A DNA stretch of 64,000 bases from contig CP040000.1 in assembly GCA_013100805.1 (NCBI GenBank), positions 620,001-684,000 of the forward strand, in the 5' to 3' direction. Source of the stretch: Candidatus Saccharibacteria bacterium oral taxon 488. Lineage in GTDB: Bacteria > Patescibacteriota > Saccharimonadia > Saccharimonadales > Saccharimonadaceae. The translations under genes and the position numbers were made by a program. The notes beneath the pieces were generated by a model. That model did not search any database. It was not told the origin of the DNA and saw nothing but the letters and a program-made list of their open reading frames with translations. Positions 16,593 through 24,345 of this stretch are shown piece by piece (positions within the stretch are counted from its first letter, which is position 1; every line of letters starts with the position of its first letter).

Positions 16593-18557
16593 ATGAGCAA
16601 GAAAACGCTGGTTGAGCTTGATCCGTGGCTGACCCCACATGAACCCGTCATCAAGGTGCGCGAGGCGTATGTTTCGTCAATGCTACAGAAGATCCTGGAT
16701 GGTAAATCGCCGACTGAGTTTGCCTTAGGGTTTTTACATTTTGGCCTGCACCAGACGGCGGCGGGCTGGACATTTCGCGAATGGGCGCCGAATGCTACGC
16801 GGCTGGTTTTGATGGGTGAGTTTTCTGGGTGGCAGGAGCGCGAGAAATTTAGTTTACAGCGCGGTGAACATGGCGAATGGAGTGTTGATTTGCCGGAGGA
16901 CGCGCTGCACCACGGGCAGAAATATAAGCTGCGCGTCTATTGGCCGGGCGGAGCTGGTTGGCGCTTGCCATCATATGCCACCTACGTTATTCAAGATGAT
17001 GATTCGGTGGATTTTTCTGCCGTAGTCTGGCAGCCTGATGAGCCATATCAGTGGCAGCACAACATTCCATCTGCGCCAAACGTGCCGTTAATTTATGAGG
17101 CGCATGTCGGTATGAGCAGCGAAGAGGAAAAGGTCGCCAGCTTCAACAAATTTACTGCGGGTGTCCTGCCGCGCATCAAACAGGCAGGATACAACACCAT
17201 CCAGCTAATGGCTATCGCCGAGCACCCGTATTATGGCAGTTTTGGCTATCACGTCAGCAACTTTTTCGCGGTGTCGTCGCGGTTTGGCACGCCCGATGAT
17301 TTCAAGCGGTTAGTTGACGCGGCGCACGGATTGGGGCTGCGCGTCATCATTGACATTGTTCATGCTCATGCCGCCAAAAATGAAGTCGAAGGCCTCAGTA
17401 ATTTCGCAGGCAACCCGACGCAATATTTCAAGGCTCACGATCATCCAGCATGGGATTCGCGGTTGTTTGATTATGGCAAACCGGAAGTACTGCACTTTTT
17501 GGCTAGTAATTGCCGCTGGTGGTTGGACGAGTACCACGTTGACGGCTTTCGATTTGACGGTGTAACCAGTATGCTGTATCACGACCACGGTTTGGACAAA
17601 AGCTTCACCAGTTATGATGATTATTTTGCTGACGATGTTGATAAGGACGCCCTGGTCTATCTCAGACTGGCAAATGACGTCATTCACGCCGTTCGCCCCG
17701 ACGCCACGACCATTGCCGAGGAAATGAGTGGGTTACCGGGCTTGGCGGCACCGACTGAACACGGCGGCCTAGGCTTTGATTATCGCTTGGCGATGGGCGC
17801 GCCCGATCTCTGGATCAAGACATTGAAAGAGAAGCGCGACGAAGATTGGGACCTGGGCGAATTGGCACATACGCTGAGTTCGCACCGCCCAGAGGAAAAG
17901 GTCATCACCTACGCCGAGAGCCATGACCAAGCCTTGGTCGGCGACAAGACGCTGATTTTTCGCCTGATTGATAAGGAAATGTATGAGCATATGAACAAGG
18001 ACGACCCCGACCTGACCGTGGAACGTGGCATAGCCCTACATAAACTGATTCGACTGCTGACAGCCGGACTGCACGGCGGCGGCTACCTCAACTTCATGGG
18101 TAATGAATTTGGACATCCCGAATGGATCGATTTTCCGCGCCAAGGTAATAATTGGTCGTTCAAGCACGCGCGGCGCCAATGGAGTTTACGCGACAATGGT
18201 TTTCTCAAATACCAATGGCTGGGCGAGTTTGATGCAAGCCTGATGAAAATTGCCCAAACCATTGATGACCCAGGCATTCACTACCTCACCATTCGCCAGC
18301 ACGATCACGTCGTCAGCTTCACACGCGGCGATCTTCTGTTTATTATGAACTTCTCGCCCAACCGGTCGTGGACGGATTACGGCATACCAGCGGCGGCTGG
18401 GTCATACAATGTAATTTTGGACAGCGACGACAAGCAGTTTGGCGGGCAGGGCCGGGTTGATCCTCATGGTCGCTACTTTACAACGCCACATAACGACGAG
18501 CACATTATACGTGTATACATACCGGCACGAAGTGGCCTCGTACTACAAAAAGATTGA
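16593..18557 (+). CDS. glgB: 1,4-alpha-glucan branching enzyme, eukaryotic-type
   Basis: A 654-residue GH13 enzyme that adds alpha-1,6 branches to glycogen. A CBM48 domain (residues ~45-130) precedes the TIM barrel. Catalytic residues: Asp322 (DGFRFDGVTS), Glu376 (IAEEMSG) and Asp in AESHDQALVGDK. The text follows the human GBE1 type closely: YEAHVGMSSEE, QLMAIAEHPYYGSFGY, GVTSMLYHDHG, GYLNFMGNEFGHPEW, DFPRQGNN. Classical bacterial GlgB differs at these places. The frame extends upstream antisense to tgt, but the true start is ATG 16593. It pairs functionally with the phosphorylase at 40.3 kb. Confidence 0.93.
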   Translation: MSKKTLVELDPWLTPHEPVIKVREAYVSSMLQKILDGKSPTEFALGFLHFGLHQTAAGWTFREWAPNATRLVLMGEFSGWQEREKFSLQRGEHGEWSVDLPEDALHHGQKYKLRVYWPGGAGWRLPSYATYVIQDDDSVDFSAVVWQPDEPYQWQHNIPSAPNVPLIYEAHVGMSSEEEKVASFNKFTAGVLPRIKQAGYNTIQLMAIAEHPYYGSFGYHVSNFFAVSSRFGTPDDFKRLVDAAHGLGLRVIIDIVHAHAAKNEVEGLSNFAGNPTQYFKAHDHPAWDSRLFDYGKPEVLHFLASNCRWWLDEYHVDGFRFDGVTSMLYHDHGLDKSFTSYDDYFADDVDKDALVYLRLANDVIHAVRPDATTIAEEMSGLPGLAAPTEHGGLGFDYRLAMGAPDLWIKTLKEKRDEDWDLGELAHTLSSHRPEEKVITYAESHDQALVGDKTLIFRLIDKEMYEHMNKDDPDLTVERGIALHKLIRLLTAGLHGGGYLNFMGNEFGHPEWIDFPRQGNNWSFKHARRQWSLRDNGFLKYQWLGEFDASLMKIAQTIDDPGIHYLTIRQHDHVVSFTRGDLLFIMNFSPNRSWTDYGIPAAAGSYNVILDSDDKQFGGQGRVDPHGRYFTTPHNDEHIIRVYIPARSGLVLQKD

Positions 18558-18584
18558 CCGCGAAGCTATGTTAGTATGAATACC

Positions 18585-19178
18585 CTACCATGATCTTGAC
18601 TTCTGTGCTAATTCTTTGACCATCTTAGACAGAATCGGAATGACATTCATTTCGAACCACGGATTGCGCGCCCGCCAGCGGAAGTTAAGCGGTGATGGAT
18701 GGACAAGTGGAAAATAATGAGGCAGATACTCCGCATAATGCGCGACTGTTTCGGTCAGGTTGCGCTTCGCCTGCTTATTAAGATAGTATTGCTGAGCATG
18801 AGCACCAACTAAAATCATCAGCCTCACATCCGGCATCTGTGCTAGCAGCCGCGGATGCCACTTTTTGGCAAACTCCGGTCGCGGCGGTAAATCACCATGC
18901 GCAGCCTTACCTGGATAATAAAAATCCATTGGCATTAGAGCAAACAAATCAGGATCATAAAATTGTTCATCGGTAACCCCCAGCCACTGACGCAACGTGC
19001 GACCACTGGCATCATTCCATGGCGTACGTGTTTCCTGCGCTATTCGTCCCGGCGCCTGACCAACCAGCACGATACGTGAGCGGGGTGAAGCGGTATAGAC
19101 TGGCGGCCAACCACGAGCGTGAAACGAAGCATTCATACTATCTTGATCGATTTCATCATATAGCAACGGCCTAGTCAT
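18585..19178 (-). CDS. Uracil-DNA glycosylase family protein
   Basis: A 197-residue member of the UDG superfamily. GQAPGRIAQETRTPWND corresponds to motif 1, and LVHPSPLNFRWRARNPWFE to the C-terminal motif with its catalytic-site His. The type is that of the small UDG-like proteins rather than classical Ung (no GQDPYH). Expected role: excision of uracil or another damaged base. The iron-sulfur cysteines of family 4 are absent. ATG 19178 lies 6 nt after TATACT on the minus strand. Confidence 0.75.
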   Translation of the reverse strand: MTRPLLYDEIDQDSMNASFHARGWPPVYTASPRSRIVLVGQAPGRIAQETRTPWNDASGRTLRQWLGVTDEQFYDPDLFALMPMDFYYPGKAAHGDLPPRPEFAKKWHPRLLAQMPDVRLMILVGAHAQQYYLNKQAKRNLTETVAHYAEYLPHYFPLVHPSPLNFRWRARNPWFEMNVIPILSKMVKELAQKSRSW

Positions 19179-19258
19179 CACATTAGTATATCACAATCAT
19201 TCTATACTGTTCACGCTTCAGACTACCCTTCGTCAATATTATGTGATATATTGTTCAC

Positions 19259-19711
19259 ATGGATATAAACTCAAAAAATATCATAGCTACCTTGATCTCG
19301 CTCGGCATCCCACCAGCCTCAGCGACAATTATCCATTGCCTCCTTATCACCCCACCGTACCACCATAGCCACACAAGCCTGCATGAGCAAACTGGCTTTA
19401 GCAAAGCAGCTATCACCGGTGGACTACGCTATCTAGAAACACTTGATATGATCTCCTACCGGATAGACAGTTCACGGCGGCAGCATATCGCCCTTGCTAT
19501 CAAGCCGCTCGTCACCTACATTCAACAACGTATGTTGCTGTTTGACAAACTGGCTGACGAATTACACGCAGCGTCAGCCGAGCAAGTAGACGGTGAGTTT
19601 TCATCGGATATCGCCACGGTAGCTGAGCTGTGTAGCGCAACCAACGAAATAATTTGGCAGGCCATAACGACCTGGGAAGAGCAATATACCTCTACTCATC
19701 CATCGAGATAA
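19259..19711 (+). CDS. Winged-helix transcriptional regulator (MarR/GbsR-like)
   Basis: A 150-residue protein. Residues ~10-75 form a winged helix-turn-helix (HTSLHEQTGFSKAAITGGLRYLETLDMISY), followed by a helical region likely to dimerise. The ATG is 6 nt after TATATT (19247-19252). It ends 20 nt inside the convergent HD-domain gene, so the two 3' ends overlap. No clear operator or target could be identified. Confidence 0.65.
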   Translation: MDINSKNIIATLISLGIPPASATIIHCLLITPPYHHSHTSLHEQTGFSKAAITGGLRYLETLDMISYRIDSSRRQHIALAIKPLVTYIQQRMLLFDKLADELHAASAEQVDGEFSSDIATVAELCSATNEIIWQAITTWEEQYTSTHPSR

Positions 19712-20408
19712 GATATTCTTCCAGAAAATCACTCCACTCCGGTACATTCTTTTCTCGAAAATAGGCACGAAGAAAAGTAACCATAGTTTGCTGACGAACT
19801 AACGCTTCGTCTCGGCCCGGATCGGTCATCATAATCTTTGGTAGCTTCAACAACTTTTCAAAGAAATAATTAATAAAGCTATCGCCATCATGCGTGCCAC
19901 CGTTAGCGTTATATCGATGCGCATCAATGTTCACATCAGGCCAAACAGTTGGATCAAATATCCGACAACTACCGTGATTCACCGCATAAATAAGTGCCCG
20001 CTCGATACCGCATGCCCCAATCGCATCACACATATCGGCATCAGACACTATCTGACCGGCCAAACGCTCTGGCCGCACACCATGTAGATAGCGACTATAG
20101 CCAATCCGAGCAATATTATGACGCACCGCATCCTGCAAACCAGCCGCAACACCAGCTTTTATCATAATCGACGTGGCATTATTGAGTTCATCCGCTTGCT
20201 TTTTGCCAACTAATTTATAGTCATCAACATCGTGTAGCCATGCCGTCAGCAGCACTTCGTCCATCGAAGCCGCTTCTTTTTTATACTCATTCGCGAATCG
20301 CTCCGCTAGTCGTGCCACACGCTCAACGTGTTCGTCGCTATGGCCTGACGTATCACCGCCAAGCAGTCGGCAAACTTCCTGTCTTACTATCGTCATTGAT
20401 TTGTTCAT
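19692..20408 (-). CDS. HD-domain phosphohydrolase
   Basis: A 238-residue HD-superfamily protein. Motifs in order: HSDEHVERVARLA (first His), WLHDVDDYK (the HD pair), then RHNIARIGYSR and SDADMCDAIG (second Asp). This is the arrangement of small metal-dependent phosphohydrolases acting on nucleotides or phosphate esters. The substrate is unknown. ATG 20408 is 7 nt after TATAAT (20416-20421). Confidence 0.75.
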   Translation of the reverse strand: MNKSMTIVRQEVCRLLGGDTSGHSDEHVERVARLAERFANEYKKEAASMDEVLLTAWLHDVDDYKLVGKKQADELNNATSIMIKAGVAAGLQDAVRHNIARIGYSRYLHGVRPERLAGQIVSDADMCDAIGACGIERALIYAVNHGSCRIFDPTVWPDVNIDAHRYNANGGTHDGDSFINYFFEKLLKLPKIMMTDPGRDEALVRQQTMVTFLRAYFREKNVPEWSDFLEEYLISMDE

Positions 20409-20456
20409 AAACTTTATTATACACCCCCATGCAAGTTATGGACGTAAATCTATTTA

Positions 20457-20885
20457 TTAGCTACGAAACCCCAAGGTGCATAATGCATCATACACACTCG
20501 GAACAACGTAAACTAGTTCACGCAGCATAATATCAACTGGTGCTGTTCGTGAAAAGATTGGTTTCTTTAATGCGAGAGCATAACCGATCTCCATCGCAGC
20601 ACTTATGCCAACATAGCCTTTGGGGGCATGTAGTAAAATAAAATCAGACTGCTCGATAGCCCGTAAATGCCAGTTTTCTATCTCTCGAGGCGACAGGCCA
20701 ACTTCTGCAGCGTCAACAACAAATTCACCGTCCATAAAGTCCACTCGTCGCGGTGACAATACCTGACAGCCAGTTACGGCTAGCTCGTCGTAAGCTCGCC
20801 GCAACCCGTCAATATCGCGCCTGTACGACCCACACAATACCGCACGTACTGCCCGCGGCCTAGAACTCCGCACTACCATATTCAT
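20457..20885 (-). CDS. Nucleoside 2-deoxyribosyltransferase-like protein
   Basis: A 142-residue protein with AVLCGSYRRDIDGL at the N-terminus and IEQSDFILLHAPKGYVGISAAMEIGYA in the middle, the pattern of the NDT/Rossmann-like family (a glycosidic-bond enzyme acting on nucleosides or nucleotides). The Glu in AMEIGYA is the likely nucleophile. It overlaps the upstream HTH-Nudix gene by 26 nt, so both are co-translated; a joint role in nucleotide sanitation or salvage is an inference. Confidence 0.6.
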   Translation of the reverse strand: MNMVVRSSRPRAVRAVLCGSYRRDIDGLRRAYDELAVTGCQVLSPRRVDFMDGEFVVDAAEVGLSPREIENWHLRAIEQSDFILLHAPKGYVGISAAMEIGYALALKKPIFSRTAPVDIMLRELVYVVPSVYDALCTLGFRS

Positions 20886-21570
20886 ATATTATTTCAGTCA
20901 ACTCGCCGCACCCGTTGATACACGCCGTGATTTCTCGCAAAAAACTCTTGTACTTTTTTGGTTCATCACGCATCTCATCGAGTGTACGCCAAGTATTTCT
21001 GCCGCCCTCAAACTGTACGACCAATTTACCCGAAAATACCTTGCAAAACATCAGGTGAAAGATCTTGTCTTCGATAATTTCACCTGTTTGCGCATGGCGC
21101 ACACGTTCATGGTACACCCCGCGATGAACAAACTCACCCCGTAAACCCGTCTCCTCCGTCAATTCACGCGAGGCCGCATCGGCGATTGACTCGGCCCACC
21201 GCACTTTGCCAGTAGGCGCACCCCAAAACCCATAGTAGGGGTGCTTGAGCCGCTGCTGCAATAAATACTGTTTTTCTCCATCATGCTCACGTTCGATCAC
21301 GAGCATAACTGCCACCTTTGGCTGCCGCTCAATAACACCGGCATCGGTATCAAGCTTATTCGCGTACTCCTTGCCCTTGACCGAGAGACAATACCCGCCG
21401 TCGACTTTCTGCACATAACCTAGCTCAACGAGCCGTTTGATATGAAATTTGATATGATCACTTTCCAGGCCGCTTGCTTTTTGTAGTGTTGCGAAATTAG
21501 CCACTGGCAAAAATAACAATTCCCGCAAAATTTTCGTTTGTGCCTCATGGATCTTTGCTTCAAAACTCAT
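20860..21570 (-). CDS. Winged-helix domain fused to a Nudix hydrolase
   Basis: A 236-residue two-domain protein. Residues ~1-75 are a winged helix (FATLQKASGLESDHIKFHIK). The rest is a Nudix domain with the box GKVRWAESIADAASRELTEE (GX5EX7REUXEE). The order is the reverse of NrtR, where the Nudix domain comes first. It could be an enzyme, a nucleotide-sensing regulator, or both. AAGGAA precedes ATG 21570, and TACACT near 21590 may be the -10. A 24-bp palindrome lies just upstream. Confidence 0.75.
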   Translation of the reverse strand: MSFEAKIHEAQTKILRELLFLPVANFATLQKASGLESDHIKFHIKRLVELGYVQKVDGGYCLSVKGKEYANKLDTDAGVIERQPKVAVMLVIEREHDGEKQYLLQQRLKHPYYGFWGAPTGKVRWAESIADAASRELTEETGLRGEFVHRGVYHERVRHAQTGEIIEDKIFHLMFCKVFSGKLVVQFEGGRNTWRTLDEMRDEPKKYKSFLREITACINGCGELTEIIYEYGSAEF

Positions 21571-21614
21571 ATCATTTCCTTTTGGCTCTAGTGTAGCGCG
21601 ATCAGATTAGAAAA

Positions 21615-21638
21615 ACTAGGGAAGTCGACTTCCCTAGT
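21615..21638. promoter_or_regulatory. 24-bp perfect palindrome upstream of the HTH-Nudix gene
   Basis: ACTAGGGAAGTC followed by its exact complement GACTTCCCTAGT. It lies where the -35 of the HTH-Nudix promoter should be (-10 at 21590-21595). On the minus strand it is followed by TTTTTC, so it could also be a terminator, but no minus-strand gene lies upstream of it. An operator for the winged-helix protein is my preferred reading. Confidence 0.5.
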
Positions 21639-21708
21639 GTAGAGACATAGACACGTCACGCTCCCTCGGCTACCTTTTATTCATAGTACGCTAACATTCT
21701 TCCATCAG

Positions 21709-21738
21709 TTGACAGCCAACCCGCCCCTGTTATACAAT
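21709..21738 (+). promoter_or_regulatory. Promoter and leader of the ABC exporter gene
   Basis: TTGACA (21709-21714) with TATACA at 21731 (16-nt spacer) or TACAAT at 21733 (18-nt spacer). Transcription would begin near 21744, leaving about 97 nt of leader before the TTG start. The leader can pair GGTC with GACC around an inner CCCG/CGGG helix; no known riboswitch is recognised. Confidence 0.55.
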
Positions 21739-21840
21739 GAAATTTGTATTATTATCGTGAGTCTTGGTCGCCCGAGCCCACCATAGCGGGTCGTGGATGA
21801 CCTATCTTTATATCAAAATATAAATCTAAGGAGTTTTACC

Positions 21841-23604
21841 TTGCGACAACAACACGCAAAAATAACATTACAATTACTATGGCGAGCGTCACGTCCATAC
21901 AAATGGCGACGCAATCTAGCGCTCATTACAGCTACCTTAACCTTAGCGGTAGGCACAATTGTCGGACCGCTGATTATCGCACAGCTCCTGGATATGATTC
22001 AACATGGTCAGCTACAGACCGGCTCTGTGTGGACGCTTGTGATTCTCTATGGCCTCAGCCAACTATGGTCAGAGATTATTGGGTGGCGGATAGTACTGTA
22101 TTTAATGTGGACGTTAGAAACCATTATGCAGCGCGACATCGCAAACAAGGTATTCGCCAAGCTATCTGGTGAGACCATGTTTTTCCACTCTAACAAATTT
22201 GGTGGCTCGCTCGTCAGCCAAAACAGCAAGCTCAGTAGCTGTGTTGAGCGATTTTGGGATGAGCTAGTGTGGGCAGTACTGCCGCTGGTTATCTCACTCA
22301 CCGGATCAATTGTTATCCTGTCGATGTTACTCTGGCAATACGCGCTCTTTCTATTCATGTTCTCGATCATCTTTGGCGTAGCCGTGTTCTTTGGATCGCG
22401 TCCGATGGCCAAATTAAGTAGGCGTGAGGCGGAGGCCAGCAACAAAGTAAGCGGCAACCTCGCTGACATGGTGTCAAATGTGCTTGCTGTCAAGTCATCC
22501 AGCGCTGAAAAAATCGAGCAGCAGCGATTTGATAAAACAAATCGCGCATGGCGCAAGGCTAGCCTGGCCACCATGCGAGGGTTCCTCACTGTCAGCAGTG
22601 TTTACTCAACGATAAACACCAGCATCCGAATCGGTGCCATCGTGTTCGCTATTTATGCAGCACAGTATAATGTCGTTTCGGTCGCAGCGGTGTACTTAAT
22701 CATTACCTACACTGGTAGTGTTGCCCGTGAGCTGTGGAATATGAATAGCATCATGCGCAATTATAACCGGATCATCGGTGACGCTCATGAGATGGTCGAG
22801 ATATTACACACACCAACATCACTTGTTGATAGAAGTGACAAAAAGCTTCATGTTAATCGCGGTGTTATTGATTTTGATGCCGTAACCTTTACGCATGACG
22901 AAGGCAAGGGGGCGATGCTGTTTCGCGACTTTTCATTGCATATTACGCCAGGCGAAAAGGTCGGGCTGGTTGGTTCTAGTGGTTCGGGCAAGACGACTCT
23001 GACGAAATTGCTGCTGAGATTTGCCGACATCGACTCGGGCGCAATCATGATTGATGAGCAGGACATTGCCGAGGTCACACAGGCCAGCCTCCGTTCGCAG
23101 ATCGCTTACGTGCCGCAGGAGCCGCTGCTGTTTCACCGTTCGGTGCGTGAGAACATTGCCTATGGCAAGGCCGACGCTACTGATGCCGAGATTGAACAAG
23201 CAGCCAAAAAGGCGGGGGCCTATGATTTTATTACTCAGCTGCAGGACGGCTTTGACACACTGGTCGGTGAGCGCGGCGTAAAGTTGTCGGGTGGACAGCG
23301 CCAGCGCATTGCTATCGCTCGGGCCATCGTGAAAGATGCGCCAATCTTGGTCCTCGACGAGGCGACCTCGGCGCTTGATTCTGAGTCAGAAGTTCTAATC
23401 CAAAAATCGCTCAAGACACTGATGCAGAACCGTACCTCAATCGTCATCGCTCATCGACTTTCAACAATCGCCAAGCTTGATCGAATCATCGTGATGCACG
23501 ATGGTAAGATAGTCGAGGATGGCTCACATGACCAGCTCATTAAGCATGGCGGCCACTACGCAAAACTGTGGCAGCATCAATCTGGCGGCTTTATTGACGC
23601 CTAA
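21841..23604 (+). CDS. ABC exporter, fused permease and ATPase
   Basis: A 587-residue half-transporter. The N-terminal membrane domain has about six helices (residues 20-300); the ATPase has Walker A GSSGSGKTT, signature LSGGQRQR, Walker B ILVLDEATSALD and the switch His in IVIAHRLSTI. It is of the MsbA/multidrug type and would work as a homodimer; the substrate is unknown. The start is set at TTG 21841 because AAGGAG lies 7 nt upstream; the open frame reaches back to GTG 21793 but that lacks a ribosome site. Confidence 0.88.
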   Translation: MRQQHAKITLQLLWRASRPYKWRRNLALITATLTLAVGTIVGPLIIAQLLDMIQHGQLQTGSVWTLVILYGLSQLWSEIIGWRIVLYLMWTLETIMQRDIANKVFAKLSGETMFFHSNKFGGSLVSQNSKLSSCVERFWDELVWAVLPLVISLTGSIVILSMLLWQYALFLFMFSIIFGVAVFFGSRPMAKLSRREAEASNKVSGNLADMVSNVLAVKSSSAEKIEQQRFDKTNRAWRKASLATMRGFLTVSSVYSTINTSIRIGAIVFAIYAAQYNVVSVAAVYLIITYTGSVARELWNMNSIMRNYNRIIGDAHEMVEILHTPTSLVDRSDKKLHVNRGVIDFDAVTFTHDEGKGAMLFRDFSLHITPGEKVGLVGSSGSGKTTLTKLLLRFADIDSGAIMIDEQDIAEVTQASLRSQIAYVPQEPLLFHRSVRENIAYGKADATDAEIEQAAKKAGAYDFITQLQDGFDTLVGERGVKLSGGQRQRIAIARAIVKDAPILVLDEATSALDSESEVLIQKSLKTLMQNRTSIVIAHRLSTIAKLDRIIVMHDGKIVEDGSHDQLIKHGGHYAKLWQHQSGGFIDA

Positions 23605-23645
23605 CCAGCACAGTCTCTAGGTAGTATGCTATAATGCATAATGAT

Positions 23646-24302
23646 ATGATGCACGCGTTTATTGATTTTATTGTTCATTTTGGTGTTGTCGCGATTTTGC
23701 TGGTTGTCTTTGCCGAATCGGGCCTACTCTTTGGTTTCGTCTTTCCGGGCGATAGTCTGCTATTCACGGCTGGCTATATGGTTCAGCAGCATATTTTGCC
23801 AATTGATATTCATTTCTTTGCGCTCCTGCTCTCATTAATGGCTATTCTCGGCGACAGTGTCGGTTACGCATTTGGACATAAAGTTGGCCGTAAATTATTT
23901 GAACGCAAAAACTCTCGCTTCTTTAAGAAGAAATATCTCGTGCAAGCCGAAAAGTTTTACGAAAAGCATGGCTCACTTACTGTGGTGCTGGCACGGTTTG
24001 TACCGATTGTGCGTACGTTTGCGCCAATCGTGGCCGGCGCTAGCAAGATGCACTATCGAACTTTTATTATTTTTAATATTCTCGGTGGCGTTATTTGGGC
24101 CACGCTTTTCACCTACCTCGGATTCTTTGCTGGCAAGGCGCTCACCGACGCTGGTGTTAATATAGAAGTCGCCGCACTGGTCATCATCTTTTTGTCAGTG
24201 CTGCCAATGATTATTCACGCCCTCAAGCAGGAGCATACTCGCGCGACACTACGCCAACAAGTATCAGTCCTGTTTGGCAAGAATCCCCGCAAAAAGCAAT
24301 AA
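23646..24302 (+). CDS. DedA family membrane protein
   Basis: A 218-residue DedA/SNARE-associated membrane protein with family motifs ESGLLFGFVFPGDSLLF, GDSVGYAFGHKVGRKLF and ARFVPIVRTFAPIVAGASKM. Members act in lipid flipping, including recycling of the undecaprenyl carrier. TATAAT at 23630-23635 precedes; ATG 23646 is 10 nt after it, and ATG 23634 overlaps the box, so the later start is chosen. It follows the ABC exporter by 41 nt but has its own promoter. Confidence 0.85.
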   Translation: MMHAFIDFIVHFGVVAILLVVFAESGLLFGFVFPGDSLLFTAGYMVQQHILPIDIHFFALLLSLMAILGDSVGYAFGHKVGRKLFERKNSRFFKKKYLVQAEKFYEKHGSLTVVLARFVPIVRTFAPIVAGASKMHYRTFIIFNILGGVIWATLFTYLGFFAGKALTDAGVNIEVAALVIIFLSVLPMIIHALKQEHTRATLRQQVSVLFGKNPRKKQ

Positions 24303-24345
24303 GCCTTCATGTATGAAGACTGCTCGTTAGTAGCTGTACGTCAAA

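Noticed and set aside
24303-24345. Terminator after the DedA gene
   Set aside because: CTTCAT-GT-ATGAAG can pair, but no U-run follows; too weak to list.
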